Shown here: piece by piece, positions 1 through 7,926 of the stretch
Layout of the letters: each line of letters opens with the position of its first letter
How positions within the stretch are numbered: position 1 is the first letter of the stretch
Origin: an uncultured Actinomycetes bacterium
GTDB lineage: Bacteria > Actinomycetota > Actinomycetes > Mycobacteriales > Mycobacteriaceae
NCBI GenBank assembly: GCA_903884065.1
Contig: CAISDL010000081.1
Coordinates: 77,624 to 117,757 of the forward strand
Length of the DNA stretch: 40,134 nt
Direction: 5' to 3'
Notes under the pieces: model-generated
Seen by the model: only the letters and a program-made list of their open reading frames with translations
The model's database searches: none
Told to the model about the DNA's origin: nothing
Program-made: the position numbers and the translations under genes

Positions 1-83
1 TCCGCGACGTGGAGCAACGAGGGTGGGCGGTGGCCGGCGGGGCCACCGCACACGGTGGCCAGCAGTTCGCCGCCAAAACTCAC
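1..83 (-). CDS. Partial 5' end of a probable DEAD/DEAH-box helicase (Rv3649-like)
   Basis: Reading the reverse strand from a GTG at 83 (another GTG lies directly upstream at 86) gives an uninterrupted frame that runs off the left edge. It begins V-S-F-G-G-E-L-L-A and reaches S-L-L-H-V-A. This resembles the start of the mycobacterial helicase encoded divergently from cspA (Rv3649 in M. tuberculosis: an FGSELL-like motif followed by a LLHVAELP-like motif), and the divergent position fits. Only about 27 codons are visible and no helicase motif lies in the window, so the identification rests on N-terminal resemblance from memory plus gene order. Confidence 0.55.
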   Translation of the reverse strand, partial: MSFGGELLATVCGGPAGHRPPSLLHVA

Positions 84-351
84 CACGTCTGCACGCCCCA
101 TCCACCGGATACCACAGCGAATTGTCGCCGCCACTGTCCTAACAGCGCCGGACGTGGTTGGATATAGGTGGTCGCAGCTTCTGTGTTCGTGTCTCCACTA
201 TCGCAGGATCTTTTGTTGCGGTCGCGTTCCTGCGAGGGTCTGTAGGTCGGCTCAGTTCCGACGAAGCCACGAAGGTATGGCGGTCGGAACCGGCCCGGCC
301 CACCGGAACATCGGTAGGCCGAACCCGGAAGAAGTAAGGAAAGTACGAAAA
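84..351. promoter_or_regulatory. Divergent control region and long cspA leader
   Basis: This 268-base gap separates the helicase fragment (leftward) from cspA (rightward). A TATAGG hexamer at 163-168 is a possible forward -10 element, which would leave a leader of about 180 bases before cspA. Long structured leaders are typical of cold-shock genes. An AAGGA ribosome-binding site lies at 337-341, about 10 bases before the ATG. An open frame running through this gap into cspA has no cold-shock homology and is judged spurious. Confidence 0.4.
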
Positions 352-555
352 ATGCCACAGGGAACTGTGAAGTGGTTCAACGCGGAGAAGGGCTTCGGCT
401 TTATCGCCCCGGAGGACGGCTCCGCCGATGTGTTCGTCCACTACACGGAAATTCAGGGAAACGGATTCCGCACTCTCGAGGAAAATCAGAGGGTTGAGTT
501 CGAGGTAGGCCAGAGCCCCAAGGGCCCGCAGGCCACCGGCGTTCGCGCCGTCTGA
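352..555 (+). CDS. cspA: Cold-shock protein CspA
   Basis: A 67-residue single cold-shock domain that binds single-stranded nucleic acid and acts as an RNA chaperone in the cytoplasm. It opens [18 protein letters not shown] and contains the RNP1 motif KGFGFI and the RNP2 motif VFVHY, with the usual short acidic loop between them. Length and sequence match the Rv3648c type almost from end to end. The ATG at 352 is chosen because the domain begins exactly there, and the in-frame upstream extension to 55 is unlike any Csp. It is followed at once by a strong hairpin terminator, so it is probably monocistronic. Confidence 0.95.
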   Translation: MPQGTVKWFNAEKGFGFIAPEDGSADVFVHYTEIQGNGFRTLEENQRVEFEVGQSPKGPQATGVRAV

Positions 556-574
556 CCGACAACTATCCACAGAG

Positions 575-612
575 CACCCCCGCTGTCCGGAATCCGGGCA
601 GCGGGGGTGTTC
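575..612 (+). terminator. Hairpin terminator after cspA
   Basis: An 11-bp perfect outer stem, CACCCCCGCTG (575-585) with CAGCGGGGGTG (599-609), encloses an inner CCGG/CCGG stem. Only a short TT follows, as is usual for mycobacterial terminators. It lies 20 bases after the cspA stop. Confidence 0.75.
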
Positions 613-618
613 TGCCAT

Positions 619-684
619 TCCCGGGTCGCTGCGCTCCTGCCCTCCGGAATTTTTTCCCGGGTCGCTGCGCTCCTGCCCTCCGGT
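619..684 (+). repeat. Two copies of a dispersed ~28-bp repeat (36-bp period)
   Basis: Two near-identical units start at 619 and 655, each containing TCCCGGGTCGCTGCGCTCC followed by TGCCCTCCG. The same 28-bp core occurs in reverse complement four times at 34961-35104, next to coaX. The units lie between the cspA terminator and the next gene. An open frame passes through them but they are outside the conserved protein. Confidence 0.85.
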
Positions 685-732
685 ACGGCTTGGCGGCATG
701 GTGTCGTTGACGTCCTGCCTTACTGTCGAACT

Positions 733-1311
733 GTGAGCCAGCTGTCGTTCTTCTCCGCCGAGTCGGTGCCGCCCGCGGTCACCGACCTGACCGGGGTGCT
801 CGCGGCGGCCGGTCAGCTGGCGACGGTGGGATCCGGAGCCCGGCTGTCGGTGGTGGTCGACGCGGTCTGGCGGGCGGCCGCACTGGCCGACATGATCGTC
901 GCCGCCGGTGTGCAGGCTGAGATCGCCCGCACCGAGGAAGACACCCCGCTGGTGCGCACCGCCGTCGACGTCCGGCTGCTGCCGCTGGCCGCGCAGTGGA
1001 CCCGTGGTGCGGTCAAGACCGTTCCCGGGGCCTGGTTACCAGGGCCCCGTGAGCTGCGGGCGTGGACGCTGGCCTCCGGCATGCCGGAGGCCGACCGCTA
1101 TCTGCTGGGCCTGGACCCGCACGCCCCCGACACCCATTCCCCGCTGGCGTCGGCCCTGATGCGGGTCGGGATCGCACCCACCCTGATCGGCACCCGCGGG
1201 GCCCGTCCGGCGTTGCGGATCAGCGGCCGCCGACGGCTGTCTCGCCTGGTGGAGACGGTGGGGGAACCCCCGGAAGGGACCGAGGCGTTGGCAGCTTGGC
1301 CGCGGGTCTGA
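733..1311 (+). CDS. Conserved actinobacterial hypothetical protein (Rv3647c-like)
   Basis: A 192-residue soluble protein of unknown function, recognised as the gene always found between cspA and topA in mycobacteria. It has no signal peptide or membrane segment. The most conserved stretches are WTRGAVKTVPGAWLPGPREL, then the LGLDPHAPDTHSPLASAL region and the basic RISGRRRLSRL near the C-terminus. The GTG at 733 is chosen because the family begins SQLSFF; the frame is open further upstream to 607, but that part is translated dispersed repeat. The C-terminus after the basic motif is weakly conserved. No function is assigned. Confidence 0.85.
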   Translation: MSQLSFFSAESVPPAVTDLTGVLAAAGQLATVGSGARLSVVVDAVWRAAALADMIVAAGVQAEIARTEEDTPLVRTAVDVRLLPLAAQWTRGAVKTVPGAWLPGPRELRAWTLASGMPEADRYLLGLDPHAPDTHSPLASALMRVGIAPTLIGTRGARPALRISGRRRLSRLVETVGEPPEGTEALAAWPRV

Positions 1312-1457
1312 GGCGGGGTCTCAGGCGCTCCGGTTTGCGTAGGCCGGTAGATGAGTGCGAAATTGTGTTCAAAGCCAGGGGGGAACTGGCGGGTTGCGAC
1401 CTCCCCGCCAGACGTCTCGGGCATCCGGGCAACAAACGAAGTGGAGCGTAAGCGCAG

Positions 1458-4292
1458 TTGGCTGACGACGACCGGCCTGCCTCAACGGGCAGCGGGACCG
1501 GCAACAACGGCAACGTTCGGCGGCTCGTGATCGTCGAGTCGCCCACCAAGGCACGAAAAATTGCGGGCTACCTGGGCCGCAACTACGTCGTCGAGTCCTC
1601 CCGCGGGCATATCCGAGACCTTCCCAAGGGTGCCGCCGATGTGCCGGCCAAGTACAAAGCCGAGAAGTGGGCGCGCACCGGTGTCGACGTCGACCACGAC
1701 TTTGAACCGCTCTATGTCATCAGCCCGGACAAGAAGGCCACCGTCGCAGAGCTCAAGAGCCTGCTCAAGGACGTCGACGAGCTGTACCTGGCCACTGACG
1801 GCGACCGCGAAGGCGAGGCCATCGCCTGGCACCTGCTGGAGACGTTGAAGCCCAAGATCCCGGTGCGGCGGATGGTCTTCCACGAGATCACCGAGCCGGC
1901 GATCCGGGCGGCCGCCGAGAATCCGCGGGATCTGGATACCGACCTCGTCGATGCCCAGGAGACCCGGCGGATCCTGGACCGCCTCTACGGCTACGAAGTC
2001 AGTCCGGTGCTGTGGAAGAAGGTCGGCCCCAAGCTGTCGGCCGGCCGGGTGCAATCGGTCGCGACCCGCATCATCGTTCAGCGCGAACGCGAGCGGATGG
2101 CCTTCCGCAGCGCGTCGTATTGGGACATCCTGGCCGAACTCGACGCCAGCGTGTCCGATCCCAACGCCACCCCGCCTCGGTTCAACGCCCGCTTGGTCTC
2201 GGTTGACGGCAAGCGGGTCGCCTCCGGACGGGATTTCGACTCCCTGGGTGCGCTGCGCAAGGCCGACGAGGTGCTGGTGCTCGACGAGGTCGCCGCCACC
2301 GGCCTCGCGTCCGGGCTGCGCGGTGCACCCCTGACCGTCGCGTCGGTGGAGGAGAAGCCGTACACCCGACGGCCCTACCCGCCGTTCATGACCTCCACAT
2401 TGCAGCAGGAGGCCGGTCGCAAGTTGCGGTTCACCGCCGAGCGCACCATGAGCGTGGCGCAGAAGCTCTATGAGAACGGCTACATCACCTACATGCGGAC
2501 GGACTCCACCACGCTGTCGGAGTCGGCCATCAACGCCGCGCGCAACCAGGCCCGCCAGCTCTACGGCGACGAGTACGTCCACCCCTCGCCCCGTCAGTAC
2601 ACCCGCAAGGTGAAGAACGCCCAAGAGGCGCACGAGGCCATCCGGCCGGCCGGTGACACCTTCGCCACCCCGGGTGCCCTGCACGCCGAACTCGACTCCG
2701 ACGGTTTCCGGCTTTACGAGCTGATCTGGCAGCGCACCGTCGCCTCGCAGATGGCCGACGCCCGCGGCACCACCCTGAGCCTGCGGATCGGCGGCAACAC
2801 CGCGGACGGCCGGCAAGCAGCGTTCGCCGCGAGTGGTCGCACCATCACCTTCCCGGGTTTCCTCAAGGCCTACGTCGAGACCGTCGACGAGCTAGCCGGC
2901 GGCGAGGCCGACGACGCCGAGAGCCGTCTCCCGCAGCTGCGGCAGGGACAGCGGGTTGACGCCACCCGGCTCACCGCCGACGGCCACGCCACCAACCCGC
3001 CCGCTCGCTACACCGAGGCCTCGTTGGTCAAGGCCCTCGAGGAGCTGGGAATCGGACGTCCCTCAACGTATTCCTCGATCATCAAGACGATCCAGGACCG
3101 TGGGTACGTGCACAAGAAGGGCAGCGCTCTGGTTCCGTCCTGGGTGGCTTTCGCCGTGACCGGACTGCTCGAGCAACACTTCGGCCGACTGGTCGACTAT
3201 GACTTCACCGCCGCCTTGGAGGACGAACTCGACGAGATCGCCAATGGCCATGAGCAACGCACGAACTGGCTGCACAACTTTTACTTCGGCGGTGAGCACG
3301 GCGTGCCGCATTCGATCGCGCGCGCCGGTGGACTGAAGAAACTTGTCGGGGTGAACCTGGAGGGCATCGACGCCCGCGGGATCAACTCCATTCAACTCTT
3401 CGACGACGCCGAGGGCCGCGCCGTCTATGTGCGGCCCGGCAAGAACGGCGCATACCTCGAGCGGATGATCACCGGCGAGGACGGCGAGCCCACTCCGCAG
3501 CGGGCCAATCTCAGCGAGGAGATCACGCCCGACGAACTCACCCTCGAGTTGGCCGAAACCCTCTTCGCCACACCGCAGGAGGGCCGGGTTCTCGGTGTCG
3601 ACCCGGAGACCGGCCACGAGATCGTCGCCCGCGACGGTCGCTACGGCCCCTATGTGACCGAGGTGCTGCCCCCGCCCCCGGACGACGACGGCGGTGTCAC
3701 GGCCAAGAAGGGCAAGAAGCCGACCGGACCCAAGCCGCGGACCGGTTCGCTGTTCCGGTCGATGGATCTGCAGACGGTCACCCTCGACGATGCCCTGAAG
3801 CTGCTGTCGCTGCCACGGGTGGTCGGACTGGATCCGTCCAACGGCGAGGAGATTACCGCGCAGAACGGCCGTTACGGCCCGTATCTCAAGCGCGGCAACG
3901 ACTCCCGCTCGCTGACGTCGGAGGGCCAGATCTTCGACATCGGCCTCGACGAGGCGCTCAAGATCTACGCAGAGCCCAAGCGCCGCGGTGGAACCGGTGC
4001 CTCCGCGCCGCCGCTGCGCGAGTTGGGGAACGACTCCGCGACGGGCAAGCCGATGGTGATCAAGGACGGCCGGTTCGGTCCGTACGTCACCGACGGTGAG
4101 ACCAATGCGAGCCTGCGCAAGGGCGATGATGTGTTGAGCATCACCGATGAGCGTGCCGCCGAACTGCTCGCCGAGCGCCGGGCCCGCGGGCCGGTCAAGC
4201 GCACCGCCAAGAAGGCCGTGGCCAAAAAGACGACGGCCCGCAAGGCGCCGGCGAAGAAGGCCACTGCCAAGAGGGCTGCCAAGAAGGCCTGA
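1458..4292 (+). CDS. topA: DNA topoisomerase I (type IA)
   Basis: Relaxes negative supercoils by cutting one DNA strand through a 5'-phosphotyrosine bond. At 944 residues it has the usual mycobacterial length (about 934). The Toprim domain begins at about residue 21 (RRLVIVESPTKA), with the metal-binding acidic cluster D114-x-D116 in ATDGDREGEA. The catalytic tyrosine is Y345 in YITYMRTDS. Four zinc-free repeats of the RYGPYVT/RFGPYVT type follow from about residue 660, and a lysine-rich AKK tail ends the protein, as in other actinobacteria. The start is a TTG at 1458; no ATG or GTG is available in frame nearby, and the N-terminal 20 residues are poorly conserved. The stop lies 7 bases from the convergent cyclase gene. 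Confidence 0.97.
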   Translation: MADDDRPASTGSGTGNNGNVRRLVIVESPTKARKIAGYLGRNYVVESSRGHIRDLPKGAADVPAKYKAEKWARTGVDVDHDFEPLYVISPDKKATVAELKSLLKDVDELYLATDGDREGEAIAWHLLETLKPKIPVRRMVFHEITEPAIRAAAENPRDLDTDLVDAQETRRILDRLYGYEVSPVLWKKVGPKLSAGRVQSVATRIIVQRERERMAFRSASYWDILAELDASVSDPNATPPRFNARLVSVDGKRVASGRDFDSLGALRKADEVLVLDEVAATGLASGLRGAPLTVASVEEKPYTRRPYPPFMTSTLQQEAGRKLRFTAERTMSVAQKLYENGYITYMRTDSTTLSESAINAARNQARQLYGDEYVHPSPRQYTRKVKNAQEAHEAIRPAGDTFATPGALHAELDSDGFRLYELIWQRTVASQMADARGTTLSLRIGGNTADGRQAAFAASGRTITFPGFLKAYVETVDELAGGEADDAESRLPQLRQGQRVDATRLTADGHATNPPARYTEASLVKALEELGIGRPSTYSSIIKTIQDRGYVHKKGSALVPSWVAFAVTGLLEQHFGRLVDYDFTAALEDELDEIANGHEQRTNWLHNFYFGGEHGVPHSIARAGGLKKLVGVNLEGIDARGINSIQLFDDAEGRAVYVRPGKNGAYLERMITGEDGEPTPQRANLSEEITPDELTLELAETLFATPQEGRVLGVDPETGHEIVARDGRYGPYVTEVLPPPPDDDGGVTAKKGKKPTGPKPRTGSLFRSMDLQTVTLDDALKLLSLPRVVGLDPSNGEEITAQNGRYGPYLKRGNDSRSLTSEGQIFDIGLDEALKIYAEPKRRGGTGASAPPLRELGNDSATGKPMVIKDGRFGPYVTDGETNASLRKGDDVLSITDERAAELLAERRARGPVKRTAKKAVAKKTTARKAPAKKATAKRAAKKA

Positions 4293-4299
4293 CGCCGGC

Positions 4300-5898
4300 T
4301 CAGGGGACGAGGTCGCCCGCGACGTCGGCTGACGTGTCGGGAACCACCATGCTGACCGGCCGCGCCAGCTGGGTGGGGGCGGAACGGCCGCGCAACTCCA
4401 CGATCTCGCCGACCTCCCAGCACAGGGCCTCGGCATCGAGAGCGCCGCTGACGGCGATCGCCGATGCCAGCACATGACCCGACTCGGTCTTGGCCAGTTC
4501 GGTGAGCCGGGCCGCCTCGTTCACCGGATCCCCGATCACGGTGTATTCGAAGCGCGCCAGCGCGCCGATGTGACCGGCGATCGCGCGCCCGGCCGACACC
4601 CCGATGCCGACCTCGGTCTGATCGAGAACCGATACCAGTTCGTCGTGCAGCTCCCGCGCGGCCGCCAGCGCCGCCCCGGAGGCGTCCGGGTGTTCGATGG
4701 GGGCGCCGAAGATGCACAGCGCCGCGTCGCCCTGGAACTTGTTGACGAACCCGCCGTGCTTCAACACGGTGTCGACGACGACCCGGAAGAACTCGTTGAG
4801 CAGGCCGACGACTTCGGCGGGCGGGCGGGTGGCCGCCAGTTGGGTGGAACCCACAAGGTCGATGAACAGCACCGCGACATCGCGTTCCTCGCCGCCGAGT
4901 TCGGTCCCGCGCTCCAGCGCACGACGGGCGACGTCCTCCCCGACGTAACGGCCGAACAGGTCCCGCATCCGCTGCCGCTCGCTGAGCTCTCGGACCATGT
5001 CGTTGAATCCCGACTGCAGCAGGCCCAGCTCGGTGGCGTCGTAGATCTGCATGTGCGCGTTGTAATTTCCGCGTTGCACCTCGCTCAGTGCCCACCGCAG
5101 CTGGCGCAGCGGGTCGGAGATCGCCATGGCCGACAGGACGTTGCCGGCCAGGCCGATCACCAGCGCGCCGATGGCCATCAGCAGGATCGGGGTGAACAGG
5201 CTTTCCGGTGAGGAGTCCAAGAGCGAGATCTTGCTGGCGGAGATCGACAGGATGATCATGAGCAGCGGTACGCCGGTGGAGAGCACCCATGCGAGCACCA
5301 GGCGCAGCACGACGCCGGGGCGGCGGAAGTTCTCCGGCACGCCTTCGCGCAGCGCCGCCACCGCGACGGGTCGCAGCACCCGCTCGGACTGCAGGTACCC
5401 GATGATCGCGGTGGCGGTGGCACCGCCGAGGGTGGCCATCGCCATCTCCGGCGCGGCTTGCCTGGCCACCGACCAGCTGGCGCCGATGAACACCGCCGCG
5501 CCGACCAGCCAGAGGGCCATGCTGATCATCGACCGGTAGGTGGGCATTTTCAGGGCGCGTAGCCGGGCCTGCTCGGTGAGCGCCGGGTCGTCGTCGGTGA
5601 GCAGGGCGTCTCGTCGCTGCCAACGGAAAACCGGGATCAGCAGGATGAAGCTGATCGCCGTGCCGACCAAGAAGGCGCCGACGACGTACCCGAGTAGGAC
5701 GGCAAGATTGCCGGCGGGGAGATCCTGCAGTTTGAGTCGGTCGGCCGGGGGAAGGCCGAATCGCAGGAACCCGAGCACCAGAAGTGCCCCGATGATGTCG
5801 GCCTGAAGAATCCCCAGGGAGAAGACCGGCCACGGAGTGCGCGCAACCCAGCGGACGAAGTCGCGTATCCGTCCGCGCGTGGCCGGCGGGGTAGTCAC
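4300..5898 (-). CDS. Membrane-bound class III adenylate cyclase with HAMP domain (Rv3645-like)
   Basis: A 532-residue enzyme that makes cAMP from ATP at the inner face of the membrane. The N-terminal half carries about six hydrophobic helices, then a HAMP linker (after PLRQLRWALSEVQRGNYNAH), then the class III catalytic domain. Both metal-binding aspartates are visible: VAVLFIDLVGST and KFQGDAALCIFG. The M. tuberculosis counterpart is a major cAMP source connected to fatty-acid metabolism (family knowledge). The GTG at 5898 is preferred because conserved sequence begins just after it (RDFVRWVARTPWPVF); another GTG at 5970 would add 24 unconserved residues and run into the promoter shared with the divergent polymerase gene. 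Confidence 0.9.
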   Translation of the reverse strand: MTTPPATRGRIRDFVRWVARTPWPVFSLGILQADIIGALLVLGFLRFGLPPADRLKLQDLPAGNLAVLLGYVVGAFLVGTAISFILLIPVFRWQRRDALLTDDDPALTEQARLRALKMPTYRSMISMALWLVGAAVFIGASWSVARQAAPEMAMATLGGATATAIIGYLQSERVLRPVAVAALREGVPENFRRPGVVLRLVLAWVLSTGVPLLMIILSISASKISLLDSSPESLFTPILLMAIGALVIGLAGNVLSAMAISDPLRQLRWALSEVQRGNYNAHMQIYDATELGLLQSGFNDMVRELSERQRMRDLFGRYVGEDVARRALERGTELGGEERDVAVLFIDLVGSTQLAATRPPAEVVGLLNEFFRVVVDTVLKHGGFVNKFQGDAALCIFGAPIEHPDASGAALAAARELHDELVSVLDQTEVGIGVSAGRAIAGHIGALARFEYTVIGDPVNEAARLTELAKTESGHVLASAIAVSGALDAEALCWEVGEIVELRGRSAPTQLARPVSMVVPDTSADVAGDLVP

Positions 5899-5992
5899 GT
5901 GCCTACCGTAGCGGTCGGGCCGCGCTGATCCCCAGGGTCGCGCGGCGGCCCGGACCTGCTGTGTCGGCACCGGGCACTAGTGTTGGCAAGCG

Positions 5993-7207
5993 ATGTCCGG
6001 GGTATTCACGCGGCTGGTCGGCCAAAGCGCGGTGGAGTCGGAGTTGGTGGCCGCCGCCCGTGCCGCGCGGGGTGATGCTGCTCACGGCGAGGGCGAAGTC
6101 GGGTCGATGACCCACGCCTGGTTGATCACCGGGCCCCCAGGCTCGGGACGTTCGGTGGCCGCCCTGTGCTTCGCCGCGGCCCTGCAGTGCATCGGAGACG
6201 GGGCTCCGGGCTGCGGCCAGTGCCGGGCCTGCAGCACCACGATGGCCGGCACGCATGCCGATGTCCGGCGGATCATTCCCGAGGGTCTCTCGATCGGCGT
6301 GGACGACATGCGCGCCATCGTGGCCACCGCCTCGCGGCGACCGAGCACCGGTCGGTGGCAGATCGTCGTCATCGAAGACGCCGACAGGCTCACCGAGGGT
6401 GCGGCCAATGCGCTGTTGAAGGTGGTCGAGGAGCCGCCGCCGTCGACGGTGTTCCTGCTGTGCGCGCCCTCGGTGGATCCCGAGGACATCGCGATCACCC
6501 TGCGATCCCGCTGCCGGCATGTGGCGTTGGTGACGCCGACGGCGGAGGAAATCGCGCGCGTTCTGGTTCAGACCGACGGCTTGGAGGCGGCCGAGGCCAC
6601 CTGGGCGGCCGCGGTGAGCGGAGGGCACATCGGACGGGCGAGACGACTGGCCACCGACGCCGAGGCGCGGGCCCGCCGTGCCCGGGCACTGGGACTGGCC
6701 CGCGATGCCGCCGTCCCGTCCCGCGCCTATGCCGCTGTCGAGGAGTTGGTGGCCGCGGCCGACGCCGAATCCAAAGCCCTGACCGGGGAGCGCAACGAGA
6801 CCGAGGTCGAGGAACTGCGCATGGCCCTCGGCGCCGGCGGCACCGGCAAGGGGACGGCGGGAGCGTTGCGCGGATCGGCCGGAGCGCTCAAAGACCTTGA
6901 GAAACGGCAGAAGTCGCGGGCCACCCGGGCCTCGCGGGATGCGTTGGACCGCGCGCTGATCGACCTGGCCACCTACTTCCGGGACGCGCTGATGGTCTCG
7001 AGTGGGGCGGGGGGCGTGGCGCCGAGCCATCCCGATATGACTGATCGGGTCGCGGCCCTGGCGGCCCACGCGTCCCAGGAGCATCTCTTGCGGTGCATCG
7101 AGGCCGTGCTGGCGTGCCGCGAGGCTCTGGCAATGAACGTCAAGCCCAAGTTCGCCGTCGACGCCATGGTTGCGACCGTCGGCCAGGCGCTGCGGTCCGG
7201 GGAGTAG
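5993..7207 (+). CDS. holB: DNA polymerase III subunit delta' (clamp-loader)
   Basis: A 404-residue AAA+ clamp-loader subunit that helps load the beta sliding clamp. It has a P-loop-like GPPGSGRS, a four-cysteine zinc module (C-IGDGAPG-C-GQ-C-RA-C), an EDADRLTEGAANALLKVVEE segment at the Walker B/sensor position, and the SRC motif in RSRCRHV that supplies an arginine finger. The C-terminal part is the helical collar domain. The position beside the adenylate cyclase and tRNA-Thr matches Rv3644c. The ATG at 5993 precedes FTRLVGQ, the normal family start. A short inverted repeat lies directly after the stop (7212-7228). Confidence 0.9.
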   Translation: MSGVFTRLVGQSAVESELVAAARAARGDAAHGEGEVGSMTHAWLITGPPGSGRSVAALCFAAALQCIGDGAPGCGQCRACSTTMAGTHADVRRIIPEGLSIGVDDMRAIVATASRRPSTGRWQIVVIEDADRLTEGAANALLKVVEEPPPSTVFLLCAPSVDPEDIAITLRSRCRHVALVTPTAEEIARVLVQTDGLEAAEATWAAAVSGGHIGRARRLATDAEARARRARALGLARDAAVPSRAYAAVEELVAAADAESKALTGERNETEVEELRMALGAGGTGKGTAGALRGSAGALKDLEKRQKSRATRASRDALDRALIDLATYFRDALMVSSGAGGVAPSHPDMTDRVAALAAHASQEHLLRCIEAVLACREALAMNVKPKFAVDAMVATVGQALRSGE

Positions 7208-7211
7208 ACTT

Positions 7212-7228
7212 TCGCCTCGGCTAGGCGA
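7212..7228 (+). terminator. Weak hairpin after holB
   Basis: TCGCCT and AGGCGA form a 6-bp stem with a 5-base loop, 5 bases after the holB stop and 36 bases before the tRNA. There is no T-tract. It could end holB transcription or be a processing site ahead of the tRNA. Confidence 0.35.
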
Positions 7229-7264
7229 GATGCTCTTCGTCCAAGCGCTCATCGCCGAAGCCAC

Positions 7265-7340
7265 GCCGCCTTAGCTCAGTCGGTAGAGCGATTCACTCGT
7301 AATGAATAGGTCAGGAGTTCGATTCTCCTAGGCGGCTCCA
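7265..7340 (+). tRNA. thrT: tRNA-Thr (anticodon CGT)
   Basis: A complete 76-base cloverleaf with encoded CCA. The acceptor stem is GCCGCCT (7265-7271) with AGGCGGC (7330-7336), the D stem is GCTC/GAGC, the anticodon stem is ATTCA/TGAAT around loop CTCGTAA, and the T arm contains GTTCGATT. The anticodon CGT at 7298-7300 reads ACG threonine codons. A tRNA-Thr at this place beside the delta' gene is also what M. tuberculosis has. No integrase or repeated 3' end suggests use as an attachment site. Confidence 0.97.
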
Positions 7341-7425
7341 ATGTGTGCAGGTCCAAAGAGATTCTGCGGCGCGATCAGTGGGCGCGGCGCCGGAATATGT
7401 CAGACCCCGCTGGGAACATCGGGGC

Positions 7426-7926
7426 ATGTTCGAGACCACGCCACCTCAGCCCGCGCCGGACAGCTTCGACCCCGAGATGCTGGGCGACGATCTAACCGAC
7501 CCGATCGGCGGCGTGGTCGCTGTCGAGTTGTCACGCCGTTTCGTGCGCTTGTGCCTGAGTTGGACCGAGCCGATGGTGTCCGATCTTGCCGCGCAGGAGG
7601 CCATGTTGCGCCAGCCCGGCGGCACGGATCTGGCGGAGCGGATGTTGGCCCAGCGTCTCTACCAGCGGATCGATCCGCAGGTCTTCCGGCTGCTGAAGGT
7701 GTGTGTGCCGCTGGCGCACGCCGAGTTCACCCTCAGCCGGATGGAGGAGATGCTGCGCGGAAAGTTCGGGGAGGTCGTCCGGACGCTGGCGGGCTATCTG
7801 CTCAGCCACGACCGCGATACCGCGATTCAGATGGGGGCGGTGGCGACCACCATGGCCGGCCGCGAGGTCCGCGCCGCGGTGGCCGGGATCATCGCCGACA
7901 CCCATCTCGCCGACGATGACCACTAA
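7426..7926 (+). CDS. Hypothetical protein downstream of tRNA-Thr
   Basis: A 166-residue soluble protein that I do not recognise. It has no signal peptide, membrane helix or metal motif. It is predicted mostly alpha-helical, with long amphipathic stretches in the middle (LAERMLAQRLYQRIDPQVFR, then LSRMEEMLRGKFGEVVRTL). The ATG at 7426 (MFETTPPQP) is preferred over the in-frame start at 7345, which begins only 4 bases after the tRNA. The stop overlaps the stop of the convergent GT-C-like gene by two bases. Coding bias (G/C at third positions) supports a real gene. Confidence 0.7.
   Translation: MFETTPPQPAPDSFDPEMLGDDLTDPIGGVVAVELSRRFVRLCLSWTEPMVSDLAAQEAMLRQPGGTDLAERMLAQRLYQRIDPQVFRLLKVCVPLAHAEFTLSRMEEMLRGKFGEVVRTLAGYLLSHDRDTAIQMGAVATTMAGREVRAAVAGIIADTHLADDDH

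Noticed and set aside
55..351. N-terminal extension of CspA
   Set aside because: The extra 99 residues are Arg/Cys-rich, unlike any cold-shock protein, and cover the promoter and leader.
607..732. A longer N-terminus for the Rv3647c-like protein
   Set aside because: It is translated dispersed repeat sequence and would start in the cspA terminator; the conserved protein starts at 733.
3063..7264. Long reverse-strand open frames (470, 622 and 453 codons) opposite topA, inside the cyclase gene and opposite holB
   Set aside because: They overlap well-identified genes, have no family motif, and are the usual open shadows in high-GC coding DNA.
7265..7340. tRNA-Thr as an integration site for a mobile element
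   Set aside because: No integrase and no second copy of the tRNA 3' end; the flanking genes are chromosomal and in conserved order.
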